NCBI RefSeq assembly: GCF_000422985.1
Contig: NZ_AUHC01000010.1
Coordinates: 62,001-126,000, forward strand
Source of the DNA: Erythrobacter cryptus DSM 12079
Lineage (GTDB): Bacteria; Pseudomonadota; Alphaproteobacteria; Sphingomonadales; Sphingomonadaceae
Reading direction: 5' to 3'
Length of the DNA: 64,000 nucleotides
The notes beneath the pieces are model-generated. The model ran no database searches. It had not been told where the DNA came from and saw only the letters and a list, made by a program, of their open reading frames with translations. The stretch's first letter is position 1. Each line of letters starts with the position of its first letter. Positions 36,723 through 44,964 of this stretch are shown piece by piece. The position numbers and the translations under genes are program-made.

Positions 36723-37289
36723 ATGGATATCCGCATTTCCGGCCACCAGATGGACACCGGCGCCGCGCTCCAGCAGCACGCCGCCGAGCGGCTCGGGGCA
36801 ATCGTCGAGAAGTATTTCGAGCGTGCGCTTTCGAGCCACGTCACCTTCGCCCGCGCGCCCGCCGGGGCCTTCACCTGCGACATCGTCACCCACGTGATGC
36901 AGGGGCTGATCCTCAAGGCCCAGGGCCAGGCGCATGATGCCCATGTCGCGCTCGATGACGCGGTGGCCAAGATCGAAAAGCAGCTGCGCCGCTACAAGCG
37001 CCGGCTCAACGCCCGCCACGAGGCCGCCGATCACGCCCGCGCCGAGGAAGAGGCGGCCTATACCATCTTTGCGGTCGAGGAGGACGAGGACGAGGAGGTG
37101 GTGGCCGATGCCCCGGTGGTGATCGCCGAGACCCGGGTGGACATTCCCACCGCCACCGTGGCCGATGCGGTGATGCTGATGGACCTGCGCAACACCGGGG
37201 CGCTGTTCTTCAAAAATGCTGGCACCGGGCGGCATAATATGGTTTACCGGCGCGCCGATGGCTCGATCGGATGGGTTGAGCCAAGATAG
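36723..37289 (+). CDS. hpf: Ribosome hibernation promoting factor, long form
   Basis: A 188-residue protein. Residues 1-100 form the beta-alpha-beta-beta-beta-alpha domain that binds in the 30S decoding centre (DIRISGHQMDTG start; ARAPAGAFTCDIVTHV). An acidic linker (EEDEDEEVVAD) leads to a C-terminal dimerisation domain (about 130-188, ending NMVYRRADGSIGWVEPR), so this long form can pair ribosomes into 100S. GGGAGGAC is a strong ribosome site. The usual rpoN neighbour is absent; dnaQ is upstream and ptsN downstream. Confidence 0.95.
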   Translation: MDIRISGHQMDTGAALQQHAAERLGAIVEKYFERALSSHVTFARAPAGAFTCDIVTHVMQGLILKAQGQAHDAHVALDDAVAKIEKQLRRYKRRLNARHEAADHARAEEEAAYTIFAVEEDEDEEVVADAPVVIAETRVDIPTATVADAVMLMDLRNTGALFFKNAGTGRHNMVYRRADGSIGWVEPR

Positions 37290-37461
37290 GATCGCGAGAG
37301 GCTCGAGGCGCTCAGCCACAGCCCCGTGCCGCAAGCTGCCGGCACCAAGGTCCAGACGGCACGCAGGGGGGCCACGCCCCGGCCCGGCAGCGCAACCAAC
37401 GCGGCGCCGTGCCGGATCTTCCCGCCCCCGGCGGGGCCACGCAATCGGGATTCGTGACAGG

Positions 37462-37923
37462 ATGGATGTGAACCTTGCCCTTTCGCCGCAGGCCATCGCG
37501 GTGGCGCGGCTCGATTCCAAGCCCAAGGTGCTTGCGCGCATGGCGCAGCTCTTGAGCGAGGCCTATGGACTAGACGAGAGCGAGGTGCTCGAGGGGCTAG
37601 AGGCGCGCGAGGCCTTGGGCAGCACCGGCTTTGGCCGCGGCGTCGCCATCCCCCATTGCCGCAGCAAGGGGGTGCGCCGCCCCTCGCTCGCGGTCTTGCG
37701 GCTCGATCCGCCGATCGATTTTGCCGCGCTCGATGCGCAGCAGGTGGCGCTGGTCTGCGCCCTCGTCTCGCCCGAGAACGCCGGGGCCACCCACCTCCAC
37801 GCGCTCGCCGCGATCTCGCGCCTCACCCGCGATGAGGCGATGGTGCAGATGCTCGCCGATGCCCCTGATGCCGAGGCGATCTATGCCCTCCTCACCAACC
37901 AGTTCCTGCGCGATGCGGCCTGA
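37462..37923 (+). CDS. ptsN: Nitrogen-PTS regulatory protein EIIA-Ntr
   Basis: A 153-residue EIIA domain; H65 in GRGVAIPHCRS is the phosphorylated histidine. It belongs to the phosphoryl relay that signals nitrogen and potassium state rather than sugar import. The 172-base gap after hpf is GC-rich, contains a short hairpin (GTGCCG ... CGGCAC near 37326-37344) and no coding sequence that I can support. The ATG at 37462 follows GACAGG. Confidence 0.93.
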   Translation: MDVNLALSPQAIAVARLDSKPKVLARMAQLLSEAYGLDESEVLEGLEAREALGSTGFGRGVAIPHCRSKGVRRPSLAVLRLDPPIDFAALDAQQVALVCALVSPENAGATHLHALAAISRLTRDEAMVQMLADAPDAEAIYALLTNQFLRDAA

Positions 37924-37940
37924 TTCGTGCCGGGGCAGTG

Positions 37941-38441
37941 ATGGCTGAAGCTGACGACGAGGGGCATGGCCACGGCCGGCCAAGCGGGGCCGAGGAGCAT
38001 TTCCGCGCGCTCGAGCGGCTCTATGCCGCCGCGCCGATCAACCGCAAGTTTGCCAGCCGCCTCACCATTCCGGGCGAGGGCCTCGCGCGGCTGACCTTCA
38101 CCGTCACGCCCGAGGATTACCACGCCGCCGGGGCGGCGCACGGCACCATCTATTTCAAGATGCTCGATGATGCCGCCTTCTATGCCGCCAACACCCTGGT
38201 GACCGATCGCTTCCTGCTCACCACCAGCTTCAACCTGCTCTTCACCCGCCCGGTGCGCGCCGGCACGGTCACCGCCGAAGGGCGCTGGGTCAATGGCCGG
38301 CGGCGGGTGTTCGTGGCCGAGGCGCGGCTGATCGATGCAAGCGGCGAGGAGATCGGGCGCGGCACCGGCACCTTCATGCGCTCGCGCATCCCGCTTTCGG
38401 GCCTTGCCGGCTATGCCGCGCCGGGCCTTGCCGGGGATTGA
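37941..38441 (+). CDS. PaaI-type hotdog thioesterase
   Basis: A 165-residue hotdog-fold protein. YHAAGAAHGTIYFKMLDDAAFYAAN is broken by the family pattern HG-x(7)-D-x(1)-A: the histidine and aspartate of HGTIYFKMLDDAA are the likely active-site residues. The natural acyl-CoA is unknown. The ATG at 37941 is preferred to the adjacent GTG. It lies 17 bases after ptsN. Confidence 0.82.
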   Translation: MAEADDEGHGHGRPSGAEEHFRALERLYAAAPINRKFASRLTIPGEGLARLTFTVTPEDYHAAGAAHGTIYFKMLDDAAFYAANTLVTDRFLLTTSFNLLFTRPVRAGTVTAEGRWVNGRRRVFVAEARLIDASGEEIGRGTGTFMRSRIPLSGLAGYAAPGLAGD

Positions 38442-38442
38442 G

Positions 38443-38784
38443 GTGAGCGCGCGCCTGCCCGCGCGGCTCGAGGTCAGCGCGATTTTGCGCCTGGCCGAAT
38501 CGCAGGGCGGCTTTGCCACGGTGCTCGCCCGGGGTGAGCCGGATGCCGGAACCATCCTGATTGTAACCCTGATGCGCGGCACGGGCGCGGTGCTTTACGA
38601 AAGGATGCCGCAACCGAGCGGCGCCAGGCCATATGTTGCTGCAAAGCGGCAAAGCGAGGAAAACCCGTCCGAATTCGAGGAATACCTGGCCCGCAGGCGG
38701 CGTCAGGACCCGGATGCTTGGCTGATCGAGGTGGATATCGCGGATCCGCCACGGTTCATCGCGCAATTGAACGATTGCGATTGA
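38443..38784 (+). CDS. DUF1491 family protein
   Basis: About 113 residues with the DUF1491 pattern: SARLPARLEVSAILRLAESQG at the start is shortened here to its key parts LPARLEV and GGFATVLARGEPDAGTI, followed by RRRRQDPDAWLIEVDI. Function unknown. The GTG at 38443 starts at the conserved N-terminus just after the thioesterase stop; an ATG at 38413 would overlap that gene. Confidence 0.8.
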   Translation: MSARLPARLEVSAILRLAESQGGFATVLARGEPDAGTILIVTLMRGTGAVLYERMPQPSGARPYVAAKRQSEENPSEFEEYLARRRRQDPDAWLIEVDIADPPRFIAQLNDCD

Positions 38785-38981
38785 CCGGCGGCGCCAGCAA
38801 CCTACCTGCGCGCCGACTTTCGAGCGCAGGCTCGCCGCGCGGCATTCCGGCCGGGCGACGGGCACGCCAGTCGGGGAACGGCCGGCAGGCCCCATCGAAC
38901 CCGCGCAGCCCCGTGGAGGGCTGGCCCTGAGAGGTTCGCGCCTGCGTCGGTGCCCGTTCACCGCACGATCTGTTTCCGTTG

Positions 38982-39638
38982 ATGAGTCGCAAGACTGCCA
39001 CTTTGGGTGCGATTGTCGCGCTCGCCCTTGCCACCACCCTGTTTCCCAGCGGCCGCGATGCCGCTGCCCTTGCCGAAGCTGCCAGCCCCACCGAGGCCCC
39101 CGCGCCCGCCCCTGAGGAGCAGGTGCCCGCCGCGCCGCGCTTCATCTCCGCGCCGGTGGTGCAGCCCCTGCCCCCGCAGGATCGCGCTGTGCCCGACCTG
39201 CCCGATGCGGCGGGCGAGGCCGGATCGCTCGAACAGCTCGTTGCCATGATCGATACCTCGGCCCCGCTTGATCCCGAGCTGCGCTGCCTTGCCGGCGCGG
39301 TCTATTTCGAGGCCCGGGGCGAGCCGCTCACCGGCCAGCTGGCGGTGGCCGAGGTGATCCTCAACCGCGCCGCCGATCCGCGCTTTCCTGCCACCTATTG
39401 CGGCGTGGTGCGGCAGAAGGGGCAGTTCTCCTTCATGCGCGGTCGGCACATGCCGCCGATCCCCACCGCCTCACCCGCGTGGAAGCGCGCCCGCGCGATT
39501 GCCGAGATCGCCCATCGCGGCCTGTGGGAAAGCCGGGCGAGCGCGGCGATGTTCTTCCACGCGCGCCATGTCAGCCCGGCCTGGCGCCATTCCAAGACCC
39601 GCCTCGCGCAGATCGACACGCATATCTTCTACCGCTGA
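38982..39638 (+). CDS. SleB/CwlJ-type cell wall hydrolase
   Basis: A 218-residue exported protein. An N-terminal membrane or signal helix (ATLGAIVALALATTLF) precedes a Pro/Ala linker (about 30-80). The hydrolase domain (about 95-218) has CLAGAVYFEARGEP, with the likely catalytic glutamate, QLAVAEVILNR and the closing HIFYR. It probably cleaves peptidoglycan in the periplasm. The 197-base gap upstream is GC-rich; I see no clear promoter or RNA gene in it. Confidence 0.9.
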   Translation: MSRKTATLGAIVALALATTLFPSGRDAAALAEAASPTEAPAPAPEEQVPAAPRFISAPVVQPLPPQDRAVPDLPDAAGEAGSLEQLVAMIDTSAPLDPELRCLAGAVYFEARGEPLTGQLAVAEVILNRAADPRFPATYCGVVRQKGQFSFMRGRHMPPIPTASPAWKRARAIAEIAHRGLWESRASAAMFFHARHVSPAWRHSKTRLAQIDTHIFYR

Positions 39639-39650
39639 AGGGCCTGTGGC

Positions 39651-40445
39651 TCAGAGCGCGATTTCGGCCCACACGGGGGCGTGGTCGCTCGCCTTCTCGC
39701 GCCCGCGCTGGGCCTTGTCCACGCCCACGGCCACCAGCCGATCGGCACATTCGGGCGAAAGCAGGATGTGATCGATGCGAAAGCCGTGGTCGCGCGGCCA
39801 GGCCCCGGCCTGATAGTCCCAATAGGTCCACACCCCGCCGCGCGGATTGTGGGTGCGCAGCGCATCGGTCCAGCCATCGGCGAGCAGCCGGGCATAGGCG
39901 GCGCGCGACTCGGGCTGCATCAGCGCATCATCGGCCATGGCCTTGGGCGACCAGACATCATCATCATGGGGGATGACGTTGAAATCGCCGAGCACCACCG
40001 CCGGCACCTCGGCGGCCCAGATCGCCGCCATGCGCTGGCGAAGCGCAGCCATCCAGGCGAGCTTGTAGGTGAACTTGGGGCCCGGCTGGGGGTTGCCGTT
40101 GGGAAGGTAGAGGCAGGCGATGCGCAGGCCCGCGACATCGGCTTCGAGATAGCGCGCCTGCTCGCCCTCGTCCTCCCCCGGCCCGGCCACACCAAGCCCG
40201 CGCTGCACCTCGGCGAGTGACAGCCCGGCCCGCGCATCGGCAAGGATTGCAACCCCGTTGAAGCCCTTCTGCCCGTGCCAGATCGCCTTGTAGCCGAGCG
40301 CGGCGATATCGGCCTCGGGGAAGCCCTCATCCGCGGTCTTCAATTCCTGCAGGCAGGCGATCGCGGGGCGGGTTTCGCTGAGCCATTCGGCAAGGCGCGG
40401 CAGGCGCGCCTTGATGCCGTTGATGTTGAAGGTGGCAATCTTCAT
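39651..40445 (-). CDS. xth: Exodeoxyribonuclease III (AP endonuclease)
   Basis: A 264-residue enzyme of base-excision repair. MKIATFNINGIKARLPRL opens the EEP fold, LQELKTAD has the metal glutamate, LGDFNVIPHDDDVW the active-site Asp/Asn and SDHAPVWAEI the catalytic Asp-His near the C-terminus. The ATG at 40445 is the conserved start. Confidence 0.95.
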   Translation of the reverse strand: MKIATFNINGIKARLPRLAEWLSETRPAIACLQELKTADEGFPEADIAALGYKAIWHGQKGFNGVAILADARAGLSLAEVQRGLGVAGPGEDEGEQARYLEADVAGLRIACLYLPNGNPQPGPKFTYKLAWMAALRQRMAAIWAAEVPAVVLGDFNVIPHDDDVWSPKAMADDALMQPESRAAYARLLADGWTDALRTHNPRGGVWTYWDYQAGAWPRDHGFRIDHILLSPECADRLVAVGVDKAQRGREKASDHAPVWAEIAL

Positions 40446-40482
40446 GCGGCCCTGATGCCGCAAAGCGCGCGGCGCGTCTAAC

Positions 40483-40815
40483 CTAAATCCCGAAGCTCGC
40501 CCCGCAGCCGCAGCCCGAGGCGGCCTGGGGGTTTTCCACCCGGAACGCCGCCCCGCCGAGCGATTCGACGAAATCGACCGTGCTGCCGGCGATGAGATCG
40601 AGGCTGACGGGATCGACCACCAGCCTCACCCCATCGGTCTCGCTCACGCTGTCATCGGGCGCCGGGGCATCGGCCAGCTCGAACTTGTATTGAAAGCCCG
40701 AACAGCCCCCGCCTTCCACCGCAAGGCGCAGGATCGGCGGGCGCGACTGGCGCGCGGCGATCGCGGCGACGCGCCTTGCCGCGGCAGGGGTGAGGGTGAG
40801 CGGGGCAGCGTTCAT
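40483..40815 (-). CDS. erpA: A-type iron-sulfur cluster carrier (ErpA/IscA-like)
   Basis: A 110-residue scaffold/carrier. The three cluster cysteines are C38 (GGCSGFQY), C102 and C104 (GCGCGASF). It delivers Fe-S clusters to target proteins. It precedes xth by 37 bases. ErpA and IscA cannot be told apart from sequence alone; location beside xth favours ErpA. Confidence 0.9.
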   Translation of the reverse strand: MNAAPLTLTPAAARRVAAIAARQSRPPILRLAVEGGGCSGFQYKFELADAPAPDDSVSETDGVRLVVDPVSLDLIAGSTVDFVESLGGAAFRVENPQAASGCGCGASFGI

Positions 40816-40853
40816 TCCGATGATCTAGGGTGCCCGGGCCGGCTGCTCAAGGG

Positions 40854-41285
40854 TCAGCCCGCCTGGATATAGTGGCGCAGCGCCTCGGCCTCGTGCTGCA
40901 CCTCGTCGATCTTGTGCTTGACGAGATCGCCGATCGACACGAAGCCGATGAGCTTGCCCTCCTCGACCACCGGGAAGTGGCGGAAGCGGCGGCGGGTCAT
41001 CATTCCCAGCGCCTCATCGACGGTAGTCGAAGGGGCCACGGTGATCGCCGGCGAGGTCATGATCTCGCTCACCGGCTGGTCGAGGCAATCGCGGCCCTTT
41101 TCGGCGAGGCAATAGATCACGTCACGTTCCGAGACGATGCCGACCACCCGGCCCTCGCGCAGCACCGGCAGGGCGCCGATGCGGCGGGTGGCAAGCAGCG
41201 CCACCACCTCGCTCACCGGGGTGGCGCAATCGCAGGAAATGATCTCGGCCGGGCCGCGCCGGGCAAGGATTCGGGCGATGGTCAT
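40854..41285 (-). CDS. Tandem CBS-domain protein
   Basis: A 143-residue protein of two CBS domains (residues about 15-65 and 75-130; IGALPVLREGRVVGIVSERD and FRHFPVVEEGKLIGFVSIGD share the repeat). Such pairs bind adenine nucleotides and sense energy state. No effector domain is fused. The ATG at 41285 starts the conserved part. Confidence 0.9.
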   Translation of the reverse strand: MTIARILARRGPAEIISCDCATPVSEVVALLATRRIGALPVLREGRVVGIVSERDVIYCLAEKGRDCLDQPVSEIMTSPAITVAPSTTVDEALGMMTRRRFRHFPVVEEGKLIGFVSIGDLVKHKIDEVQHEAEALRHYIQAG

Positions 41286-41445
41286 GGCGGGCTTCCTCTC
41301 TCTCGTGGGCGCCAAGATTGCCACGATTCCGGCCAAAAGGCGAATCCGCGCGGCGCTGCGGGCGGGCGGGCACTTGCACCGCGGGCAAGGGCCCTTGCGC
41401 GCATCGAGCGTTGCCAAGCGCCGCGGGGCGCGCCATGGCTGCGGG

Positions 41446-41760
41446 GTGACGCAGCGCAAGTCCCCGCTCGAGGATCCCATCAATGCCGCCCATGCCTGGG
41501 CGCGCTATCGCCGCATCATGCGCTGGCTTCTGGCGGCAACGGTGCTCACCGTGGGGCTGGCCATGGGCCTGCTGTTTGCCTTCAACGGCATGATCTCGGT
41601 GCATTTCTACATCGCCGTGGCGCTCGGCATCAGCTTTACCATGCTGCTTGGCGGCGGGCTGATGGGGCTGGTGTTCCTTTCCCACGGCACGGGCCACGAC
41701 GAATCGGTCGACAATCACCTGCCCGCGCGGGACGAGGTGTGGCTGCCGCGCCAGGATTGA
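41446..41760 (+). CDS. Small two-helix membrane protein
   Basis: About 104 residues with two membrane helices (IMRWLLAATVLTVGLAMGLLF and IAVALGISFTMLLGGGLMG, each shown here only in part) and a hydrophilic end containing HGTGHDESVDNH, which could bind a metal. The GTG at 41446 is the first plausible start. No recognised function; such proteins recur in sphingomonads. It is divergent from the CBS gene. Confidence 0.6.
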   Translation: MTQRKSPLEDPINAAHAWARYRRIMRWLLAATVLTVGLAMGLLFAFNGMISVHFYIAVALGISFTMLLGGGLMGLVFLSHGTGHDESVDNHLPARDEVWLPRQD

Positions 41761-41770
41761 TTTCACGCGC

Positions 41771-42184
41771 CTAGGCGGGCGGGGTCAGGCGATATTCGGC
41801 CACCGGCACCCCGCCGATGAGGTGTTCCTGAATGATCCGCTCGAGCACCGCGGGGCTGCACGAGTGGTAGAAAACCCCATCGGGCCAGACCACGGCGACC
41901 GGCCCGGCGGCGCAGATCTGCAGGCAATCCACCTTGCTGCGCTGCACCCCGCCGCGCCCCTGCTGCCCCGCCTCACCCCCGCGCCGCGGGCCGACGAGGC
42001 CCAGCTCCTTGAGGCGCGCCTTCAGGAACTGCCAGCTCTCCTCGCCCGCCGCGCGGGTGCAGCACTGCTGCTTTTCCGACAGGGCGCACAGCATGATGTG
42101 CCGGGTGATGCCGCTGCCGCGCGCCGCATCGCCATAGTGGCGCGCCAGCGCGGCGCGGGCGGCGGGCAGTTCCTGGCGGCTCAC
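41771..42184 (-). CDS. Thioredoxin-like 2Fe-2S ferredoxin
   Basis: About 137 residues. C33 (HIMLCAL) with C41/C42, and VDCLQICAAGP further on, give the C-x(8)-C plus C-x(3)-C pattern of thioredoxin-fold 2Fe-2S ferredoxins; PDGVFYHSCSPA near the end is typical. The GTG start overlaps the TGA of the upstream S9 peptidase gene by four bases, which fixes it. Redox partner unknown. Confidence 0.82.
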   Translation of the reverse strand: MSRQELPAARAALARHYGDAARGSGITRHIMLCALSEKQQCCTRAAGEESWQFLKARLKELGLVGPRRGGEAGQQGRGGVQRSKVDCLQICAAGPVAVVWPDGVFYHSCSPAVLERIIQEHLIGGVPVAEYRLTPPA

Positions 42185-44358
42185 TGGCGCTTGTCCGCCT
42201 TGAGCCAGCGGGCGAGCCAGGCGAACACCGTCTCGTGCCATTGCAGCGAATTCTTCGCGCCCAGCACCCAGTGGTTCTCATCCGGGAAGACCAGCAATTG
42301 CGCCGGCACCCCGCGGCTCTTGAGCGCGGTGTAGGCGCCCAGGCCCTGGGTGTAGGGGACGCGGAAATCCTTCTCGCCCAGCACCACCAGCATCGGGGTT
42401 TGCCACTTGCTCACGTGATTGGCCGGGTTCCAGCGCTCATAGGTTTCGCGCGCGGCCTCGTAGGTGCCGCCGAAATCCCAGTGCGGGAACCACAATTCCT
42501 CGGTGGCATAGGCAAAGGCGCGGGTGTCGAACAGGCCGTTGTGGTTGACGAGGCAAGAAAAGCGATCGGGCCATTGCCCGGCGATCCAGTTGATCATGTA
42601 GCCGCCATAGCTCGCCCCGAGCGCGCAGGCCCGGCTGCCATCGATCTGCGGGTCGAGCGCCAGCGCCGCCTCTAGGCCCCGTTGCAAGTCCTCGAGCGGC
42701 TTGCCGCCCCAATCTTCGCGGATGGCATCGGTGAAGGCCTGGCCATAGCCGGTCGAACCGTGGAAATCGATCGATATCACCGCATAGCCCTGGCTGGCAA
42801 AGACCCGCGGGTTCCAGCGGCTTGACCAGGCATCGTTGAACGAGCCTTGCGGCCCGCCGTGGATGAACAGCAGCGCCGGGATCGGCCCGGTCTGATCGGC
42901 AAGGCGGGTGATCTGGCCCCACACCTCGGCCCCGCCCGCCCCGGTGAAGCGCAAGCGCCGGGTGATGATATTGGCCATGGCCCCCATGCGGGTGGTGGCA
43001 ATATCGGTGAGCGGGCGCGCCTGGCGGGTGCCTTGCGCGAGGAACAGCTCGGGCGGATTCCCGAGCGAATCGCGGGTGAAGATCAGCCGCCCGCCGGGCA
43101 GCGCTGCCAGGTTGGCGATATGCGCTTCCGTCCCGGCGATGAGATCAAGCTCCTCCACCTTGCCGCTGGCGATGTCGATGCGGAAGGCCGGGGTGTCGAG
43201 CACCTTTTGCGCGGTGGCGATCAGGCTCTTGCCATCCGCGCTCCAGGCAAGGCTGGCAAAGCTGAGATCGACCGCCTCGGTCAGCGCGCGCTGCGTGCCG
43301 GTTTGAAGATCGAGCAGCTGCACCACCTGGCGATCGGCTTCGTATCCGGGCCGCGCCATCGCCAGAAAGGCAAGGTGGCGCCCATCGGGCGAGACCACAG
43401 GGGCGGTGTCGCTCGCGCGGTTGGCGGCGGTGAGATTGCGCGGTGCGCCGCCGGACAGATCGGAAACATAGATGTCGAGGTTGGTCGAGGTCGGCTCATC
43501 CGCATCGGCAAGCCGCGCGGTGAAATAGAGCGCGCTGCCATCGGCGGCAAAAGCGATTTCCTCACCCCCGCCGAAGGGCATGGTCGGGCTGTCGGCGGTG
43601 ATGCCGCTTTCCGGATCGCGCCCGTCGGCAGGCACGCCGTCGCCCACGGCCACGCCCTCGGCCAGCGGATAGACGAAGATGCGGTTGTGGATCCCCGGGC
43701 TGGCCCAGCGATCCCAGTGGCGCACGAAGCCCGTGGTGCTGTCATAGAGCCGCCCGCTGCCGGGGCCGGGCAGGTGCGCAGGGGCCATGTCCGGGCAACC
43801 GAAGCGCGGGCAGGCGCGCGGCACCGCGCCCCACACCGCGATCGCCCGGCCATCGGGGGAGAGCTTGAAGCCCTCGACATCGGCCTCGACCTCGGGGGTC
43901 ACCGGCGTGGGCGCGCCGAGCGTGCCGTCCTTGGCAAGGCTCGCCCGCCACACCCGGCTGCGTGGGGGCGCGGTGCTCTCGGCCCCCGGCAGGTTGCGGC
44001 TCGAGAGGAAATAGAGCGCGCCGTCAGCGCCGAAGGCGAGGCTCGCGGCGCCGGGGCCAAGATCGAGCGCGATCGGGGCGCTGCCCGGGCGGGTGAGATC
44101 GATGAGGTAATGCGCCTGGCTGCGCGCGAGGCTTGCAGGATCGGTGAGGGTGACGCTGAAGACCGCGCGCGTGCCCTCGCGGTTGACCGCGGGGGCACCG
44201 AGCCGCGGCAGGGTGACGAGATCGCGCGCGCCCATCGGCGCGGCGGGCTGTTCTGCCGGCGCGGCGGGGGCGATGGTGTCGCCCGTCTCTGCGGCGAGCG
44301 GGGCGGGAAGGGCGAGGGCGGCGGCGACCAGCGCGCCGAAAGCGGTGATGTGACGCAT
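42181..44358 (-). CDS. S9-family serine peptidase (acylaminoacyl/dipeptidyl type)
   Basis: A 725-residue exported peptidase with a signal peptide (residues 1-23, ending LAAE). Residues about 50-420 form a beta-propeller (WDARS-like repeats such as LSPDGRAIAVWG and VSPDGRHLAFLA). The C-terminal alpha/beta hydrolase has the nucleophile serine near residue 583 in GASYGGYM; Asp and His follow near 670 and 703. It is followed by the overlapping ferredoxin gene. Confidence 0.92.
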   Translation of the reverse strand: MRHITAFGALVAAALALPAPLAAETGDTIAPAAPAEQPAAPMGARDLVTLPRLGAPAVNREGTRAVFSVTLTDPASLARSQAHYLIDLTRPGSAPIALDLGPGAASLAFGADGALYFLSSRNLPGAESTAPPRSRVWRASLAKDGTLGAPTPVTPEVEADVEGFKLSPDGRAIAVWGAVPRACPRFGCPDMAPAHLPGPGSGRLYDSTTGFVRHWDRWASPGIHNRIFVYPLAEGVAVGDGVPADGRDPESGITADSPTMPFGGGEEIAFAADGSALYFTARLADADEPTSTNLDIYVSDLSGGAPRNLTAANRASDTAPVVSPDGRHLAFLAMARPGYEADRQVVQLLDLQTGTQRALTEAVDLSFASLAWSADGKSLIATAQKVLDTPAFRIDIASGKVEELDLIAGTEAHIANLAALPGGRLIFTRDSLGNPPELFLAQGTRQARPLTDIATTRMGAMANIITRRLRFTGAGGAEVWGQITRLADQTGPIPALLFIHGGPQGSFNDAWSSRWNPRVFASQGYAVISIDFHGSTGYGQAFTDAIREDWGGKPLEDLQRGLEAALALDPQIDGSRACALGASYGGYMINWIAGQWPDRFSCLVNHNGLFDTRAFAYATEELWFPHWDFGGTYEAARETYERWNPANHVSKWQTPMLVVLGEKDFRVPYTQGLGAYTALKSRGVPAQLLVFPDENHWVLGAKNSLQWHETVFAWLARWLKADKRQ

Positions 44359-44398
44359 GGGCGCGGGACTACTCCCCTCGCCCCGGCAATGCCAGAGC

Positions 44399-44905
44399 CT
44401 AGCGGCGCTTGCCGACGATCCGGGCGATTTCGGCCTGCACCAGGCGTTCGACCATGGCGGGCAGGTTGGCCTCGAGCCACTCGGCCAGCATCGGGCGCAG
44501 CAATTCGCGGGTGAGCCCTTCGAGCGAGGTTTCGCCCTGGCGCACGATCTGCGGGCGCGCGCCCGGCTCGGCCAGCATGGCGAGCGCGGCGAGGTTCTCC
44601 TGCATCGCGCCCACCACCGGCTCGGCGATCAGCGGGGCTTCCTCACCCTCGGCGAGCGGCATGGCCGGCACATCATGGCCCGCCTCCTCCTCCCCGGCAT
44701 ATTCCATGTCGGCAAGATCGAGCACTTCCTCGGCATCCTCCACGCGGTGCGGACGCGCCAGCGGCGCCGCCTCGCGCGCGACCTCCTCGGCCTGCAGCGC
44801 GCGCCGCCGCCGCGCCTCGAGCGCGCCGGCGCGGTTGTCGCGTGCGATCACCTTCTTGATCGATTCGAGGATTTCCTCGACCGAGGGTTCACTGTGCTGC
44901 GCCAT
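44399..44905 (-). CDS. popZ: PopZ polar organising protein homologue (DUF2497)
   Basis: A 168-residue acidic protein. The N-terminal motif EPSVEEILESIKKVIARDN and the C-terminal helices (LEGLTRELLRPMLAEWLEANLP is one; MVERLVQAEIARIVGKR the other) bracket a long low-complexity acidic linker, the PopZ layout. PopZ forms a polar mesh that captures ParB-parS complexes after segregation. The ATG at 44905 is the conserved start. It lies about 12 kb from the proposed origin and 21 kb from parB. Confidence 0.88.
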   Translation of the reverse strand: MAQHSEPSVEEILESIKKVIARDNRAGALEARRRRALQAEEVAREAAPLARPHRVEDAEEVLDLADMEYAGEEEAGHDVPAMPLAEGEEAPLIAEPVVGAMQENLAALAMLAEPGARPQIVRQGETSLEGLTRELLRPMLAEWLEANLPAMVERLVQAEIARIVGKRR

Positions 44906-44964
44906 GATCTGCCCCACCTGCCTGCACCTGCCCGCGACAAGGCCCTGTCCCGAATCGGGAAAGC

